Positions 1 through 9,099 of a stretch of DNA of 64,000 bases are shown one piece after another. Below the pieces are notes generated by a model. That model was not told where the DNA came from and searched no databases. It worked only from the letters and a program-made list of their open reading frames with translations. Source of the stretch: Shewanella aestuarii. Lineage in GTDB: Bacteria > Pseudomonadota > Gammaproteobacteria > Enterobacterales > Shewanellaceae. The position numbers were made by a program, and so were the translations under genes. The stretch is from NCBI RefSeq assembly GCF_011765625.1, contig NZ_CP050313.1, positions 3,096,501 through 3,160,500 on the forward strand. Reading direction: 5' to 3'. Position 1 is the first letter of the stretch, and every line of letters starts with the position of its first letter.

Positions 1-149
1 TGATGCAGCGATACGGCCATTGCCAACAGGCTGCCATTATTGGTCATGCAACATCGGCACACAGTGGCAAAGTGGTATTAACCACACCTTGGGGCAGCCA
101 TCGCTACCTTGACTTACCTCAAGGTGAATTACTGCCAAGGATTTGCTAA
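1..149 (+). CDS. hypE: HypE, C-terminal end only (hydrogenase maturation)
   Basis: This is the last 49 codons of a gene that begins left of the window. Reading codons from position 3 gives an open frame ending in LPRIC-stop, which is the diagnostic HypE tail. In HypE the C-terminal cysteine is carbamoylated by HypF and dehydrated to a thiocyanate that supplies the cyanide ligands of the [NiFe]-hydrogenase active-site iron. The stop codon overlaps the hypA start (TAATG), so the two are translationally coupled. The identification rests on the conserved tail and on hypA following directly. Confidence 0.9.
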   Translation, partial: MQRYGHCQQAAIIGHATSAHSGKVVLTTPWGSHRYLDLPQGELLPRIC

Positions 150-496
150 TGCACGAGTATTCAATTGTCAGCGCATTAATCGAGCAGTGCGAAGACCTAG
201 CCAAACAACATCAAGCCAACGCGATTCGCAGGGTTGAGGTAAAAATAGGCATATTAAGTGGCGTTGAGCCCGCACTGTTATCGCAAGCATTTGAAACATT
301 TAAATTAGATGGCATTTGCGCCAATGCCACATTCAACATGCATATTCAGCCCTTGCTGTTGATGTGCAACCAATGTGGTATCGAGTCAGAGCAAACTGCT
401 AGAACGGTGATTTGCCCACACTGCCAAAGCAATGACACCCGCATTATGGATGGCGAAGACATGATGCTAATGCAATTAGAAATGGATACCGAATAA
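149..496 (+). CDS. hypA: HypA, hydrogenase nickel insertion protein
   Basis: HypA is a nickel metallochaperone that works with HypB to load Ni into [NiFe]-hydrogenase large subunits. The protein is 115 residues, the usual size. It begins MHEYSIV, with His2 as the family's nickel ligand, and the C-terminal half carries the zinc site as two CXXC pairs (CNQC, CPHC). I chose the ATG at 149 over a TTG two codons upstream because only this start gives the conserved MHE N terminus and because it overlaps the hypE stop by one base. It appears to be the last hyp gene before a possible FNR-type site. Confidence 0.95.
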   Translation: MHEYSIVSALIEQCEDLAKQHQANAIRRVEVKIGILSGVEPALLSQAFETFKLDGICANATFNMHIQPLLLMCNQCGIESEQTARTVICPHCQSNDTRIMDGEDMMLMQLEMDTE

Positions 497-513
497 ACGA
501 CTTTACCGGTTAA

Positions 514-527
514 TTGATGTCAATCAC
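514..527 (+). promoter_or_regulatory. Candidate FNR/EtrA-type site
   Basis: TTGATGTCAATCAC matches the FNR consensus TTGATNNNNATCAA at 9 of 10 fixed bases. It lies 44 bp before the small ORF at 571 and just after hypA. An anaerobic regulator site fits a hydrogenase locus. A CRP-like site is the main alternative because TCACA also occurs here. Confidence 0.45.
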
Positions 528-570
528 ATTGGTATTAGCCAATAGAAAACACAACGTATAAGGAACGAAC

Positions 571-741
571 ATGAGAAACACAATCGCGGCGTTAGCACTA
601 GCAAGTACACCAACGTTAGCCTTAGCCCATGAAGGCCATGGGGCAGTCGGGTTATTTCATCACTTAATGGATTTAGCACCCGCCATTGCATTAGTTGCCG
701 TTGTGGCGTTCATTGTGTACAAGCGTGCCAACAAAAGTTAG
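571..741 (+). CDS. Small exported or membrane protein, 56 aa
   Basis: This short ORF starts at ATG after AAGGAACGAAC, a good ribosome binding site. The N-terminal 19 residues look like a signal peptide or first membrane helix (rich in Ala/Leu, ending TLALA). A short His-containing segment follows (HEGHG, then FHH), then a hydrophobic helix (about residues 36-49) and a basic tail (YKRANKS). The two His clusters near a membrane helix next to nickel-hydrogenase maturation genes suggest metal binding, but that is inference. I do not recognise the family. It follows hypA by 74 bp and has its own candidate FNR-type site. Confidence 0.65.
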   Translation: MRNTIAALALASTPTLALAHEGHGAVGLFHHLMDLAPAIALVAVVAFIVYKRANKS

Positions 742-776
742 TTAACCAAAAAGGTTAGCGATTGAGAGGAAAATGG

Positions 777-1565
777 CTAAGGAAGCGCATCATAGGTTTG
801 CCTAACCTGCGCTTCACCGTATTGTCGCTCTAGCTTACGCACAATAAAATGGCCTCTGGCCATATCCTGAAAATGATCAATAAATAACGTATTGATCATT
901 GCTCCACCCGCTGCACCAATTGCGGGGACAGCTTGTGCTGCTATTTTTTGGGTTACTTGCACACCAAAGCGCTCGGCCACAATGGTTACCACTTTCACCA
1001 TCATAGGGGCGGCTTCTTTACTAAAACCTTTGGTGGCGATATATTGAGCCGACTCTGCGATAGAATTAGCCAGCACGGTACGCACCGCAAAATAGCCCTT
1101 TTCAGCTTGGTCGTCGTCAGTTGATTCACCACCAAACGCAAACACTTCTAAACAGGCCATTTTCGTAGAAAGATCGTTAAGCTGCTCGCCCTCACTACGG
1201 GCAATATCCGCAATAGAACGCAACATAATGGTGGTAGAAATAGGCAGCTCGATGGCCAATGCACTTAATCCAAAAAATCCGCCAACACCGCCACTTACCG
1301 CAACCCCAAGCTTATACCACTTATTCGATGATGGGGTATGCTGCGCATCTTTTAAGGTAAACAGCGCCGCATCAACGGCTTTGGTTAATGCCATTTCTGT
1401 CACTTTACCTATGCCGTTACTGATAGATTTAGGCAACAAAGCAAACCCTTGCTCAATGGGCTTGCCGATTAAATCAGTCATTTTGGCTGCAAGACCCGGA
1501 TTTTCCAGTAATTGTTTAGCTTGAATAAGCTGCTGTGTATCTGCTGCGGATAAGTTCAACGTCAC
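777..1565 (-). CDS. EcsC family protein
   Basis: The 262-residue protein matches the EcsC family: an N-terminal helical segment, a glycine-rich hydrophobic region (GVGGFFGLSALAIELPISTT), and a C-terminal segment PAIGAAGGAMINTLFIDHFQ, which is the most family-like motif. EcsC was named from the Bacillus ecs ABC-transporter operon, and its biochemical role is not established. The listed start is GTG at 1565, but an AGGAG five bases before a TTG at 1559 could make translation begin two codons later. No operon partner is evident. Confidence 0.8.
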   Translation of the reverse strand: MTLNLSAADTQQLIQAKQLLENPGLAAKMTDLIGKPIEQGFALLPKSISNGIGKVTEMALTKAVDAALFTLKDAQHTPSSNKWYKLGVAVSGGVGGFFGLSALAIELPISTTIMLRSIADIARSEGEQLNDLSTKMACLEVFAFGGESTDDDQAEKGYFAVRTVLANSIAESAQYIATKGFSKEAAPMMVKVVTIVAERFGVQVTQKIAAQAVPAIGAAGGAMINTLFIDHFQDMARGHFIVRKLERQYGEAQVRQTYDALP

Positions 1566-1671
1566 TCCTAAGATAAAGTCGCTATGACCATAGCAAACCT
1601 CTTAACGACTAAAATCATGCTTATCTTAACTATGTAAGTCACTATTGCCTTAACAACCTAAATGATGATGC

Positions 1672-2166
1672 TTAAACAAGGGTGACCTTTTCAATCACAA
1701 TCGGCGTTTTAGGCACATCTTCATGGCCTGCGACTGTTGTGGTTTTCACTTTTTCAATTTCTTTCACCACGTCAATGCCAGCGGTTACTTTACCAAATAC
1801 TGCATAACCCCAGCCATTATTGGTGGTGGCTGTGTGGTCTAAAAAGGTATTGTCAGCAGTATTAATAAAAAACTGCGCCGTAGCTGAATGCGGTGCATCG
1901 GTACGCGCCATCGCAATGGTACCCAATACATTACTTAAGCCACGGTTGGCCTCATTAGCAATTGGATCATGGGTTGGTTTTTCTTTCATTTTGGCATTAA
2001 AACCACCACCTTGGATCATAAATCCTTTAATCACCCGATGAAAAATCGTGTGTTCATAAAAGCCTTCTTGGCAGTATTTTAAAAAGTTTTTTGAGCTAAC
2101 AGGCGCTTTTTCCATATCCAGTTCAATCTGAATATCACCGAAATTGGTGGTAAATATAACAGTCAT
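1672..2166 (-). CDS. ppiB: Peptidyl-prolyl cis-trans isomerase B (cyclophilin)
   Basis: A 164-residue cytoplasmic cyclophilin that accelerates proline isomerisation in proteins. The family core is clear: [13 protein letters not shown], the MAR...SATAQFFIN segment containing the Gln-Phe of the active site, and [10 protein letters not shown] near the C terminus. There is no signal peptide, which separates PpiB from periplasmic PpiA. It is a single gene, with its own promoter region upstream toward 2250. Confidence 0.93.
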   Translation of the reverse strand: MTVIFTTNFGDIQIELDMEKAPVSSKNFLKYCQEGFYEHTIFHRVIKGFMIQGGGFNAKMKEKPTHDPIANEANRGLSNVLGTIAMARTDAPHSATAQFFINTADNTFLDHTATTNNGWGYAVFGKVTAGIDVVKEIEKVKTTTVAGHEDVPKTPIVIEKVTLV

Positions 2167-2343
2167 AATGCTTCACTTAGTTAAGGTCTGTTGACCATGA
2201 GAAAGAAGGTTTGCTTAGTATAGCGAATTGCGGGGTAACTGAGATAACCAACTTTAATAGATAAACAAGACAAGGATGTAAATGCTCAACTTATCAGCCA
2301 AAAGATAGCCTGTTAACGCTAAACAGTAAGAAATGCTCGTAGT

Positions 2344-2640
2344 TTACTGATAAGCGGCAAACACCACCTTTTCATGTTTGTCTAACTCAATAGTGCATTG
2401 ATTAGTCACGAAATAAAGTTGACTACTCAACACAATAATAGAGCCGCTTTCATTCAATGTGTGTGTATAGTGAGACAAGTCGGCGGTATTGAGTTGCCTA
2501 ATGACACTTGCTTGCGTTACACCAAATGAAAAATTACTGCAAAGGTAGAAAATTTCATCTTTTGCTATTTTCCAATAAAACGCAGTTATTGCCATAAAAG
2601 CAATCATCGTCACAAGAGCAACAGCCATTAAAATTCTCAT
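2344..2640 (-). CDS. Hypothetical single-pass membrane protein
   Basis: About 98 residues from an ATG at 2640. An upstream in-frame TTG at 2658 gives 104 residues but lacks a better ribosome binding site. The N terminus is one hydrophobic helix (MRILMAVALVTMIAFMAITAF), followed by a polar domain of about 75 residues with two cysteines, presumably periplasmic. I do not recognise the family, and no neighbour points to a function. Confidence 0.5.
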   Translation of the reverse strand: MRILMAVALVTMIAFMAITAFYWKIAKDEIFYLCSNFSFGVTQASVIRQLNTADLSHYTHTLNESGSIIVLSSQLYFVTNQCTIELDKHEKVVFAAYQ

Positions 2641-2755
2641 AGAGCATGTATCGAACAATTAAGTGGATTGCTTGAGATTGATTTGCGGTATTGCATACTT
2701 TATAAATCTGCTCACGTGATTTACAACCCTGAAATTTAAATCAACGCCCGGAATA

Positions 2756-3232
2756 TCACGATTCCTCTTGGATCTGCCCCACTAATAACACAGGTGCAGC
2801 ATCTAACTCTTGCGCATCCATCATGTAAGCAATTTTCTCTACGGCAGACAGCAACTGATTTTGCTCGTACTCATCAAGATTTTGATAACGATTAATAAAA
2901 TGTTCTTGTAGCGGTTTTGGCGCGCTGCGTAAAATCTCGACACCAGCATCACTCAATGACAAGTGCCACTTACGTTTATCTGATGTGCTGCGAGTACGTA
3001 ACACAAGATCTCGAGCCTCAAGTCGGTCGATAATGTTCACAACGGTAGGCGAGCTTAAAGCAACGGCTTGAGCTATCTCTTTTGCTAATGGACGTTCAAG
3101 TGCCGCGATGGCCTGCATTACCATCAATTGAGGGCCAGTTAACCCAGACTGTTTATTGAGCTGGCGTGAATGTATATCGATAGCTCGAATAACACGGCGC
3201 AGCGAAACGAGTAGTTGCTCGTACTTTTCCAT
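2756..3232 (-). CDS. MarR family transcriptional regulator
   Basis: The 158-residue protein has a MarR-type winged helix: the recognition helix region ALSSPTVVNIIDRLEARDLV, then a wing with the typical DKRKWHLSLSDAG pattern. MarR proteins bind DNA as dimers and usually respond to small molecules. I place the start at the ATG at 3232 because AGAGGTG lies just upstream; a GTG two codons earlier would bury that site. No divergent partner gene lies next to it (165 bp to proA on the same strand), so its target is not obvious. Confidence 0.85.
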   Translation of the reverse strand: MEKYEQLLVSLRRVIRAIDIHSRQLNKQSGLTGPQLMVMQAIAALERPLAKEIAQAVALSSPTVVNIIDRLEARDLVLRTRSTSDKRKWHLSLSDAGVEILRSAPKPLQEHFINRYQNLDEYEQNQLLSAVEKIAYMMDAQELDAAPVLLVGQIQEES

Positions 3233-3403
3233 AATCACCTCTTACATTATTGGCCGTACCATACCAGAAATATGACTTAAGCTCATGCTTCTCATTTAAA
3301 AAAACAAAGCTTAATCTATTTGTCTGTATTAGCGATGACCATAACGGGCTTATGAATAAGCGAGAACGGCCCGCAAGCGAGCCGTATTGTAATATGAGTT
3401 CAA

Positions 3404-4651
3404 TTACGCGCGAACCTGACCATCACCATTAACAAGAAACTTTTCAGTAGTTAGCGATTCTAACCCCATAGGTCCATAAGCGTGCAACTTAGAGGTTGCA
3501 ATGCCAATTTCAGCTCCTAAACCTAATTCACTGCCGTCAGAAAAACGCGATGAAGCATTCACCATAACCACAGATGCATCCACAGTTCGTTGAAAACGAG
3601 TGGCGGTTAGTTCATTCGCGGTGCAAATCACTTCAGTGTGATGACTGCCAAAACGTCGAATATGAGTCACCGCTTGATTGACATCTTCAACTTGCTTAAT
3701 GGCAATTTCTAGCCCTAAATATTCATGGCCAAAATCATCTTCGGCCAATACATTACACTCATCAAAGTAGCTAGCCGATGTTGCACAAGCATTCACTTTG
3801 ACCTGATGTTCTGCTAATGCGACTGCAACTTTGGGCAAAAATTCAGCAGCCACATCTTGATGCACCAATAACCCTTCTAAGGCATTACAAACACCTGTGC
3901 GCTGGGTTTTACCATTGAGTAATAACGACATCGCAGTATCAAGGTCGGCCTCTTTATCAACATAAAGATGGCACACTCCTTTAAAATGCTGAATGACCGG
4001 AATTTTGCTGTTATCAGTGACAAAATGAATCAAGTCTTCTCCGCCACGCGGAATAATCACATCAATGTAATCTCGCTGCTGCATGAGTTCTAGCATTAAT
4101 GCCCGATCAGGTGAAGGCACCACGGTAATTAACGCTGGCGACAATCCATGATGTGTTAATACTGTCTGTAAAATATTGGCGATAACTGTGCTGGTTTGTA
4201 GTGCTTCTTTACCACCGCGTAAAATCACTGCGTTACCAGATTTAAAACACAAAGCGCCAGCATCGGCGGTAACATTAGGTCTTGCCTCATAAATCATGCA
4301 CACCACGCCTAATGGCACTCGCATTTTGCTGATCATCAACCCATTTGGACGCTGGCCCATGTCACGAAGTGTGCCAACAGGATCTGGCAATGCCGCAACC
4401 TCTTCAACGCCCTTTGCCATCGCATCAATACGCTCAGGTGTCATTGCTAAACGGTCAAGCATGGCATCACTTAGTTTTAGCTCGTGAGCATTTGCCATAT
4501 CAATTACATTAGCAGTTTGAATCTCATCGCTATGGGCTCTAATCGCCTTTGCCATGTCGATTAAGATGGTATTTTTTTCCGCGGTGCTAAGCGCGGCAAG
4601 TGCATGTGCTGCATCGGCAGCAGCTTTAGATAAATCTTTAATTAAGCTCAT
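3404..4651 (-). CDS. proA: Gamma-glutamyl phosphate reductase
   Basis: ProA reduces gamma-glutamyl phosphate to glutamate-5-semialdehyde with NADPH, the second step of proline synthesis. The 415-residue length is normal. Visible landmarks are MIYEARPNVTADAGALCFKSGNA, the catalytic-cysteine region TQRTGVCNALEGLLVH, and the C-terminal GPMGLESLTTEKF. It lies two bases after proB on the same strand, so the two are co-transcribed and probably co-translated. Confidence 0.96.
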   Translation of the reverse strand: MSLIKDLSKAAADAAHALAALSTAEKNTILIDMAKAIRAHSDEIQTANVIDMANAHELKLSDAMLDRLAMTPERIDAMAKGVEEVAALPDPVGTLRDMGQRPNGLMISKMRVPLGVVCMIYEARPNVTADAGALCFKSGNAVILRGGKEALQTSTVIANILQTVLTHHGLSPALITVVPSPDRALMLELMQQRDYIDVIIPRGGEDLIHFVTDNSKIPVIQHFKGVCHLYVDKEADLDTAMSLLLNGKTQRTGVCNALEGLLVHQDVAAEFLPKVAVALAEHQVKVNACATSASYFDECNVLAEDDFGHEYLGLEIAIKQVEDVNQAVTHIRRFGSHHTEVICTANELTATRFQRTVDASVVMVNASSRFSDGSELGLGAEIGIATSKLHAYGPMGLESLTTEKFLVNGDGQVRA

Positions 4652-4653
4652 AA

Positions 4654-5754
4654 TTATTCCAGTATGGCGATATTTTTTTCGGAAATCAGCGGACCATTTT
4701 TTTGCTCAACATCATGAGCAAACTCTTGGTCGACCTGTTTTGCGATAAAATTAAGTAGGCAACTGCTATAGTTTGATTTGGCTTTTGCTAGTTTAGTGCC
4801 ATCGCCTTTGCGCACTAAAATGGTATCACCTACAGAGAATTTACCCTTGATTGCAATCACATCACCGCTAGTCAGCTGAGAGTTGTGTTGTTCTAAATTA
4901 CCGTTGAAGTCATTTTCGACTATTAATTCACCTTGAGCCTGCGAGGTATGGGTCATCCAATGTAGATGCTCCTGCATGGGCTGTTCAAATGGGGTGAATA
5001 AGGTGCCAGGGTTAAGTCCCTTTAACAGTTGATTGAAGGTATCAGGCTCAAAACCATTAACGATGACAGTTTCAATTCCGTGAGAAATGGCTTTTTCTGC
5101 CGCTTCAATTTTTGTTTGCATCCCACCCGTTCCAACATCACTAGTGGCACCACCTGCCATCGCATATATATCTTTGGTGATTTTAGTGACTTGCTTAATT
5201 AACTTGGCGTCATCATGAATGTTAGGGTTTTTGGTGTATAACCCACTCACATCTGAGCAAATGATAAGTGCATCAGCATCTGCCGCTGCAGCTACCATTG
5301 CCGATAGATTATCGTTATCACCCACTTTAAGTTTGTCAGTCGTTACGGCATCGTTTTCGTTAACGATCGGCAATAAGTCATTATCTAGCAGGCTAAACAG
5401 CGTGTCTTTTATGCTGATATACCGCTCACGATCTCTAAGATCACCATGGGTAACCAACAATTGTGCAGTAGGAAAATCAAATAGCTTTTCCCATGTAGCC
5501 ATCATGCTAGCTTGGCCTGCGGCGGCCATTGCTTTTTTAGTGGTTACATCTGTGGATGTGGCATTTGGAAATAAGTGGCGTCCAGCGGCAACTGAGCCTG
5601 AAGAAACCAGTACCACTTGGCATCCTTGGGCACGACAGTTAGCAATAAACTGTGCAATACCCAACAGAAAATGACTGCTACATCCTTTTTTGTGGGGGGC
5701 AATTAAGGCACTTCCCACTTTAACGACAATGCGTTTCCAGTGTTTATTTACCAT
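4654..5754 (-). CDS. proB: Glutamate 5-kinase
   Basis: ProB phosphorylates glutamate, the first committed and proline-inhibited step of proline synthesis. The 366-residue protein has the amino-acid-kinase core (VVKVGSAL, VSSGSVAAG, NENDAV, GDNDNLSAMVA, GTGGMQTKI) and a C-terminal PUA domain of about 80 residues. The ATG at 5754 was chosen because AGGGA sits seven bases upstream and the protein then starts right before the kinase core; a 30-residue upstream extension runs back into putP and has no homology. The putP stop is 10 bp away. Confidence 0.94.
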   Translation of the reverse strand: MVNKHWKRIVVKVGSALIAPHKKGCSSHFLLGIAQFIANCRAQGCQVVLVSSGSVAAGRHLFPNATSTDVTTKKAMAAAGQASMMATWEKLFDFPTAQLLVTHGDLRDRERYISIKDTLFSLLDNDLLPIVNENDAVTTDKLKVGDNDNLSAMVAAAADADALIICSDVSGLYTKNPNIHDDAKLIKQVTKITKDIYAMAGGATSDVGTGGMQTKIEAAEKAISHGIETVIVNGFEPDTFNQLLKGLNPGTLFTPFEQPMQEHLHWMTHTSQAQGELIVENDFNGNLEQHNSQLTSGDVIAIKGKFSVGDTILVRKGDGTKLAKAKSNYSSCLLNFIAKQVDQEFAHDVEQKNGPLISEKNIAILE

Positions 5755-5764
5755 GTTGCAATCC

Positions 5765-7260
5765 CTATCTTTGTTGAGCCAGCACGCGACCTGCTTTATT
5801 AAAGGTATCAACCGTGTCATCGCAGGGAGCACTATCCAGGGCACTGATTACCCATATTGCCGCACTACTTACCAGAAACCCTGGGATCATCTCATAGATG
5901 ATAGTCGTTAACGCTTTACCGTCAGACAGCACCGGAGCATATATCCAAAATAGTACGGTTGCAGCACCTGAAACAATACCTGCGATAGCAGCTTTATGAG
6001 TCAGATTCTTCTTATATAAGCTAAACAATATTAATGGACCAAATGCCGCACCAAAGCCTGCCCATGCATTGCTCACTAGCGACAATATGCTGTTTGAACG
6101 ATCAAGGGCCAGCATACTGGCAACAATTGCTACCACTGCAACAGCATATCGGCCTATTTTGACCATTTGTTTTTCACTAGCCTCACGCTTTGAAACAACT
6201 CGATAAATATCTTCAGTAAGTGAGCTTGAAGACACTAATAACTGTGACGAAATCGTACTCATAATGGCCGCTAATATGGCCGCCAGTAAAAATCCGCTGA
6301 TCATTGGATGAAATAGTAACTCTGAAAATACAATAAAGATGGTTTCAGGATCCGTCAGCTTCATATCGAATTTATTCGCATAGGCAATCCCCACAAGGCC
6401 GGTTGCCAAGGCACCAATAATGGTTACCATCATCCAGGTCATCCCAATATTTTTAGCTATTTTGATGTCAGATACCGATCGAATAGCCATAAAGCGCACT
6501 ATGATATGTGGCTGACCAAAGTATCCTAAACCCCAGGATAAACTTGAAATCAACCCAAGCCAGGTAATGCTTTGCATTGCATCACCAAAGTGAGGAATTG
6601 ACTCATATGCAAAGTTCATCATTTTGTCGGCGCTGGTAAACTCTTGAAAAGCGACAACGGGTACCAAAATCAGCGCGACAAACATAATACAGCCTTGCAC
6701 AAAGTCAGTTAGGCTAACGGCTAAAAAACCACCCAATAAGGTATAAGAAACCACAACTGCCAAGGTAATGACTAACCCTAGCTCATAATTTAAGCCAAAA
6801 GCAGATTCAAATAATTTCCCTCCAGCAACTAACCCTGCTGATGTATATAGGGTGAAAAATATCACGATAATAGCTGCTGAAATTATCCGAATATTACCGG
6901 TAGGGGTATGAAACCGCTTAGCAAAAAACTCTGGAATAGTGAGTGCATCGTTTGCGACTTCGGTATAAACCCTTAGCTTAGGTGCAACAACCAAATAATT
7001 AATCAGAGCCCCCAAAAGCAAACCGATGGCAATGTAAATGGTTTCAAAACCCACTAAATACATGGCACCGGGTAAGCCCATTAACATCCAACCACTCATG
7101 TCGGAAGCGCCTGCAGACAAAGCTGTCACTTGAGGGCTCACTTTACGCCCCCCAAAATATAACCTGAAACATCGCTAGTAGACTGTTTAAAAGCAAACAA
7201 CCCTATGGCTAACATCGCAAGAAAATAGATAGCCAATGAAACATAGCTAAGGTAATGCAT
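5765..7260 (-). pseudogene. putP: Sodium/proline symporter PutP, broken by a -1 frameshift
   Basis: PutP is an SSS-family inner-membrane Na+/proline symporter. The gene reads in two pieces. An N-terminal 40-codon frame from ATG at 7260 encodes the first helix and runs to YILGG, then stops at 7138. The remaining 458 codons start in another frame and continue SPQVTALSAGASDMSGWML through to 5765. The family motif is YILGGR...VTALSAGASDMSGW, so the two pieces join exactly if one G is added to the run of six (Cs at 7148-7153 on the plus strand). Restored length is about 498 residues, normal for PutP. It may be a true loss, a phase-variable G tract or a homopolymer sequencing error. Confidence 0.85.
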
Positions 7261-7263
7261 AAA

Positions 7264-7440
7264 TTAATGACTCCCTGACGCTTTGCTACTCTTCAGTCCT
7301 TTAGGGGTGAGCAAGGCAAAGATGTAGGTACTTAGAATGGCGATTAAACACAGTAGCTGAATACTTTCTTTGGTTTTTAATGTGGTGATATGCCATAGGC
7401 GTGAAATGAGATTTTCTTCTGATGCTATGTCTGACGACAT
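7264..7440 (-). CDS. Small membrane protein directly upstream of putP
   Basis: A 58-residue ORF with a strong ribosome binding site (AGGAGGG six bases before ATG). It has a charged N-terminal half (about 28 residues), one hydrophobic helix (about residues 28-45) and a basic C terminus. Its stop lies three bases before the putP ATG, so translation is probably coupled. Small one-helix partners encoded before a solute:sodium symporter are known for other transporters (for example YhdT with PanF, YjcH with ActP). I infer an accessory role for PutP; I do not recognise the sequence family itself. Confidence 0.7.
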   Translation of the reverse strand: MSSDIASEENLISRLWHITTLKTKESIQLLCLIAILSTYIFALLTPKGLKSSKASGSH

Positions 7441-7788
7441 TGTTACCCTCCTGAGAGCAATAGATAGTAAATATAAAAAGCCATCTAATAATTAGATATA
7501 TAATAATTAGATAGCTAATAGTTAGTTCACTAACTATAATAGCATTATTGAACAACTAGTTTCTAGGGCTACAGGGAAGTAGGGATTAACCAAGCAGGTC
7601 AGCAATATTCTAAGCACATGTAAAATAACGTTATTTCATGCTTCAATTATTTAACAATTTAAAATCAAGAGATTGACAATAGATGCTTTAGGTAAGCCCA
7701 CTTGCATTTGTTGTGTTGCAATAACAGCCAAGGAATGTCAATCAGATATGATCGACATTCCTTCAGTTCATAGCCGATAGGAAGAATA
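7441..7788. other. Intergenic region between the proline operon and porin
   Basis: This 348-bp divergent region holds no supported gene. It contains an AT-rich stretch with short repeated TAATTAGATA-like words (about 7488-7515), a perfect 8-bp inverted repeat ATAGTTAG-TTCA-CTAACTAT at 7518-7537 that could be an operator, and the porin leader hairpin listed separately. Confidence 0.6.
7730..7763 (+). promoter_or_regulatory. Hairpin in the porin 5' leader
   Basis: AAGGAATGTC (7730-7739) pairs perfectly with GACATTCCTT (7754-7763). The interior continues as ATCA-gata-TGAT after one mismatch, giving a nearly uninterrupted stem of about 14 bp. It ends 25 bases before the porin ATG. There is no T tract, so it is more likely an mRNA-stability element or a dyad operator than a terminator. 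Confidence 0.6.
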
Positions 7789-9078
7789 ATGACTCGTTAT
7801 AGACTTACCGCTACCTGTATCATGTTAGCTTTATCAGCTAGTGCCAATGCAAGCTCTGTTGAAGAAGAACTACAAGCCTTAAAAGCACGAATTGAACAGT
7901 TAGAATCACAACAACAAAAGACAACACAAAAATCGCAAGAAGCTGAACAACGGAATATTGCGGTCGTAAACGAAGTTGAAGAGATTAAAGATGTAGCTGT
8001 CGAACAAGCACAAGTCAAAGTTAATTTTGGTGGTGCTGTGCGTGTCAACTACTCCTATGAAGACTTTAATGATGCCAACGCTGACCGCGGTGGCGACTTT
8101 GACTTCGACCTATTTAGAATCGATGTATCAGGCAGTTACGGTAACCTGATCTATTCAGCTCAATATCGTTGGTTTGAGTACATGAATGCAGTGCAACATG
8201 CTTGGATTGGTTATCACTTTGACGAGCATCAGCAGGGTAAAATCGGCGTTACTCAGGTACCATTTGGTATGCTAACTTACGCATCAAACAACTATTTTTT
8301 CAGTTCTAACTTTTACCTTGGTCTTGAAGATGACCATGATATGGGCCTAAATTACACATACAACAGCGATGTTAACCGTTTTGATATCGCCTTTTATAAA
8401 AACGATGAACAAGGCGGGATTGACGGATTCGTATCAGATCGAACCGACCGTTATGCCTATGATGTAGTCGGTATTCGTTTAGACGGTGAAGATGCTTATG
8501 ACGCACCAACCGCTGGTTATGAAGCCGGTGAAGTGAATACCTTTAATTTGCGTTACGCCCATAACTTTACGTTCGATAAACTGAATCTTGAAATAGGTGG
8601 CTCAGTACAATCAGGTCAGCTAGAAATCGCCAACGGCGCTGATGGTGACAACTTTGCCGCAGCTATCCATAGTATTTTTGATGTTGAACGTTGGAACGTG
8701 AAATTACAAGTAACTGATTACGAGTATAATGTAGACGGCATGGACGTTGATCGTATTGTCGTTGCTGCGTATCACTTTTATGACTCAATCCCTGCAGAAG
8801 CGACCACCTATATCGCAAATATTGCCTACAGCTTACCGGTAAATGTGGGACCTATATCTAACTTAACTTTCTATAATGACTATTCTTTGGTCACTGGAAA
8901 ATCGGCATCACTTAAAGACACCTTTATGAATGTAACGGGTATGGCAGTGTCCGCAGGAGGTTTATACACCTACTTGGATTTTGTTGTTGCGCAGAACCAA
9001 CCATTCATTGGTGGAACTATGGTCGGTAATGGTAATACCAATAAACGATTCAACATTAACTTTGGTTACTATTTTTAA
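7789..9078 (+). CDS. Outer-membrane porin with N-terminal coiled coil
   Basis: The 429-residue precursor has a signal peptide (cleavage near SANA-SSVEEE), then a Glu/Gln-rich coiled coil (about residues 25-75, VEEELQALKARIEQLESQQQ), then a beta-barrel rich in alternating aromatic residues that ends in the classic C-terminal motif NINFGYYF. This layout matches phosphate-selective-porin-like proteins common in Shewanella, where the coiled coil mediates trimerisation. The substrate cannot be read from sequence. Its position opposite a proline transport operon may hint at co-regulation but is weak evidence. A good AGGAAG ribosome site precedes the ATG. Confidence 0.82.
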   Translation: MTRYRLTATCIMLALSASANASSVEEELQALKARIEQLESQQQKTTQKSQEAEQRNIAVVNEVEEIKDVAVEQAQVKVNFGGAVRVNYSYEDFNDANADRGGDFDFDLFRIDVSGSYGNLIYSAQYRWFEYMNAVQHAWIGYHFDEHQQGKIGVTQVPFGMLTYASNNYFFSSNFYLGLEDDHDMGLNYTYNSDVNRFDIAFYKNDEQGGIDGFVSDRTDRYAYDVVGIRLDGEDAYDAPTAGYEAGEVNTFNLRYAHNFTFDKLNLEIGGSVQSGQLEIANGADGDNFAAAIHSIFDVERWNVKLQVTDYEYNVDGMDVDRIVVAAYHFYDSIPAEATTYIANIAYSLPVNVGPISNLTFYNDYSLVTGKSASLKDTFMNVTGMAVSAGGLYTYLDFVVAQNQPFIGGTMVGNGNTNKRFNINFGYYF

Positions 9079-9099
9079 GAGTTTGCACAGATTTAACAG

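Noticed and set aside
5755..5844. N-terminal extension of proB
   Set aside because: It overlaps the putP 3' end; the AGGGA-preceded ATG at 5754 gives the normal ProB start.
7301..7555. 84-codon minus-strand ORF upstream of putP
   Set aside because: It overlaps the better-supported 58-residue ORF in another frame, begins in AT-rich intergenic DNA and has no ribosome site.
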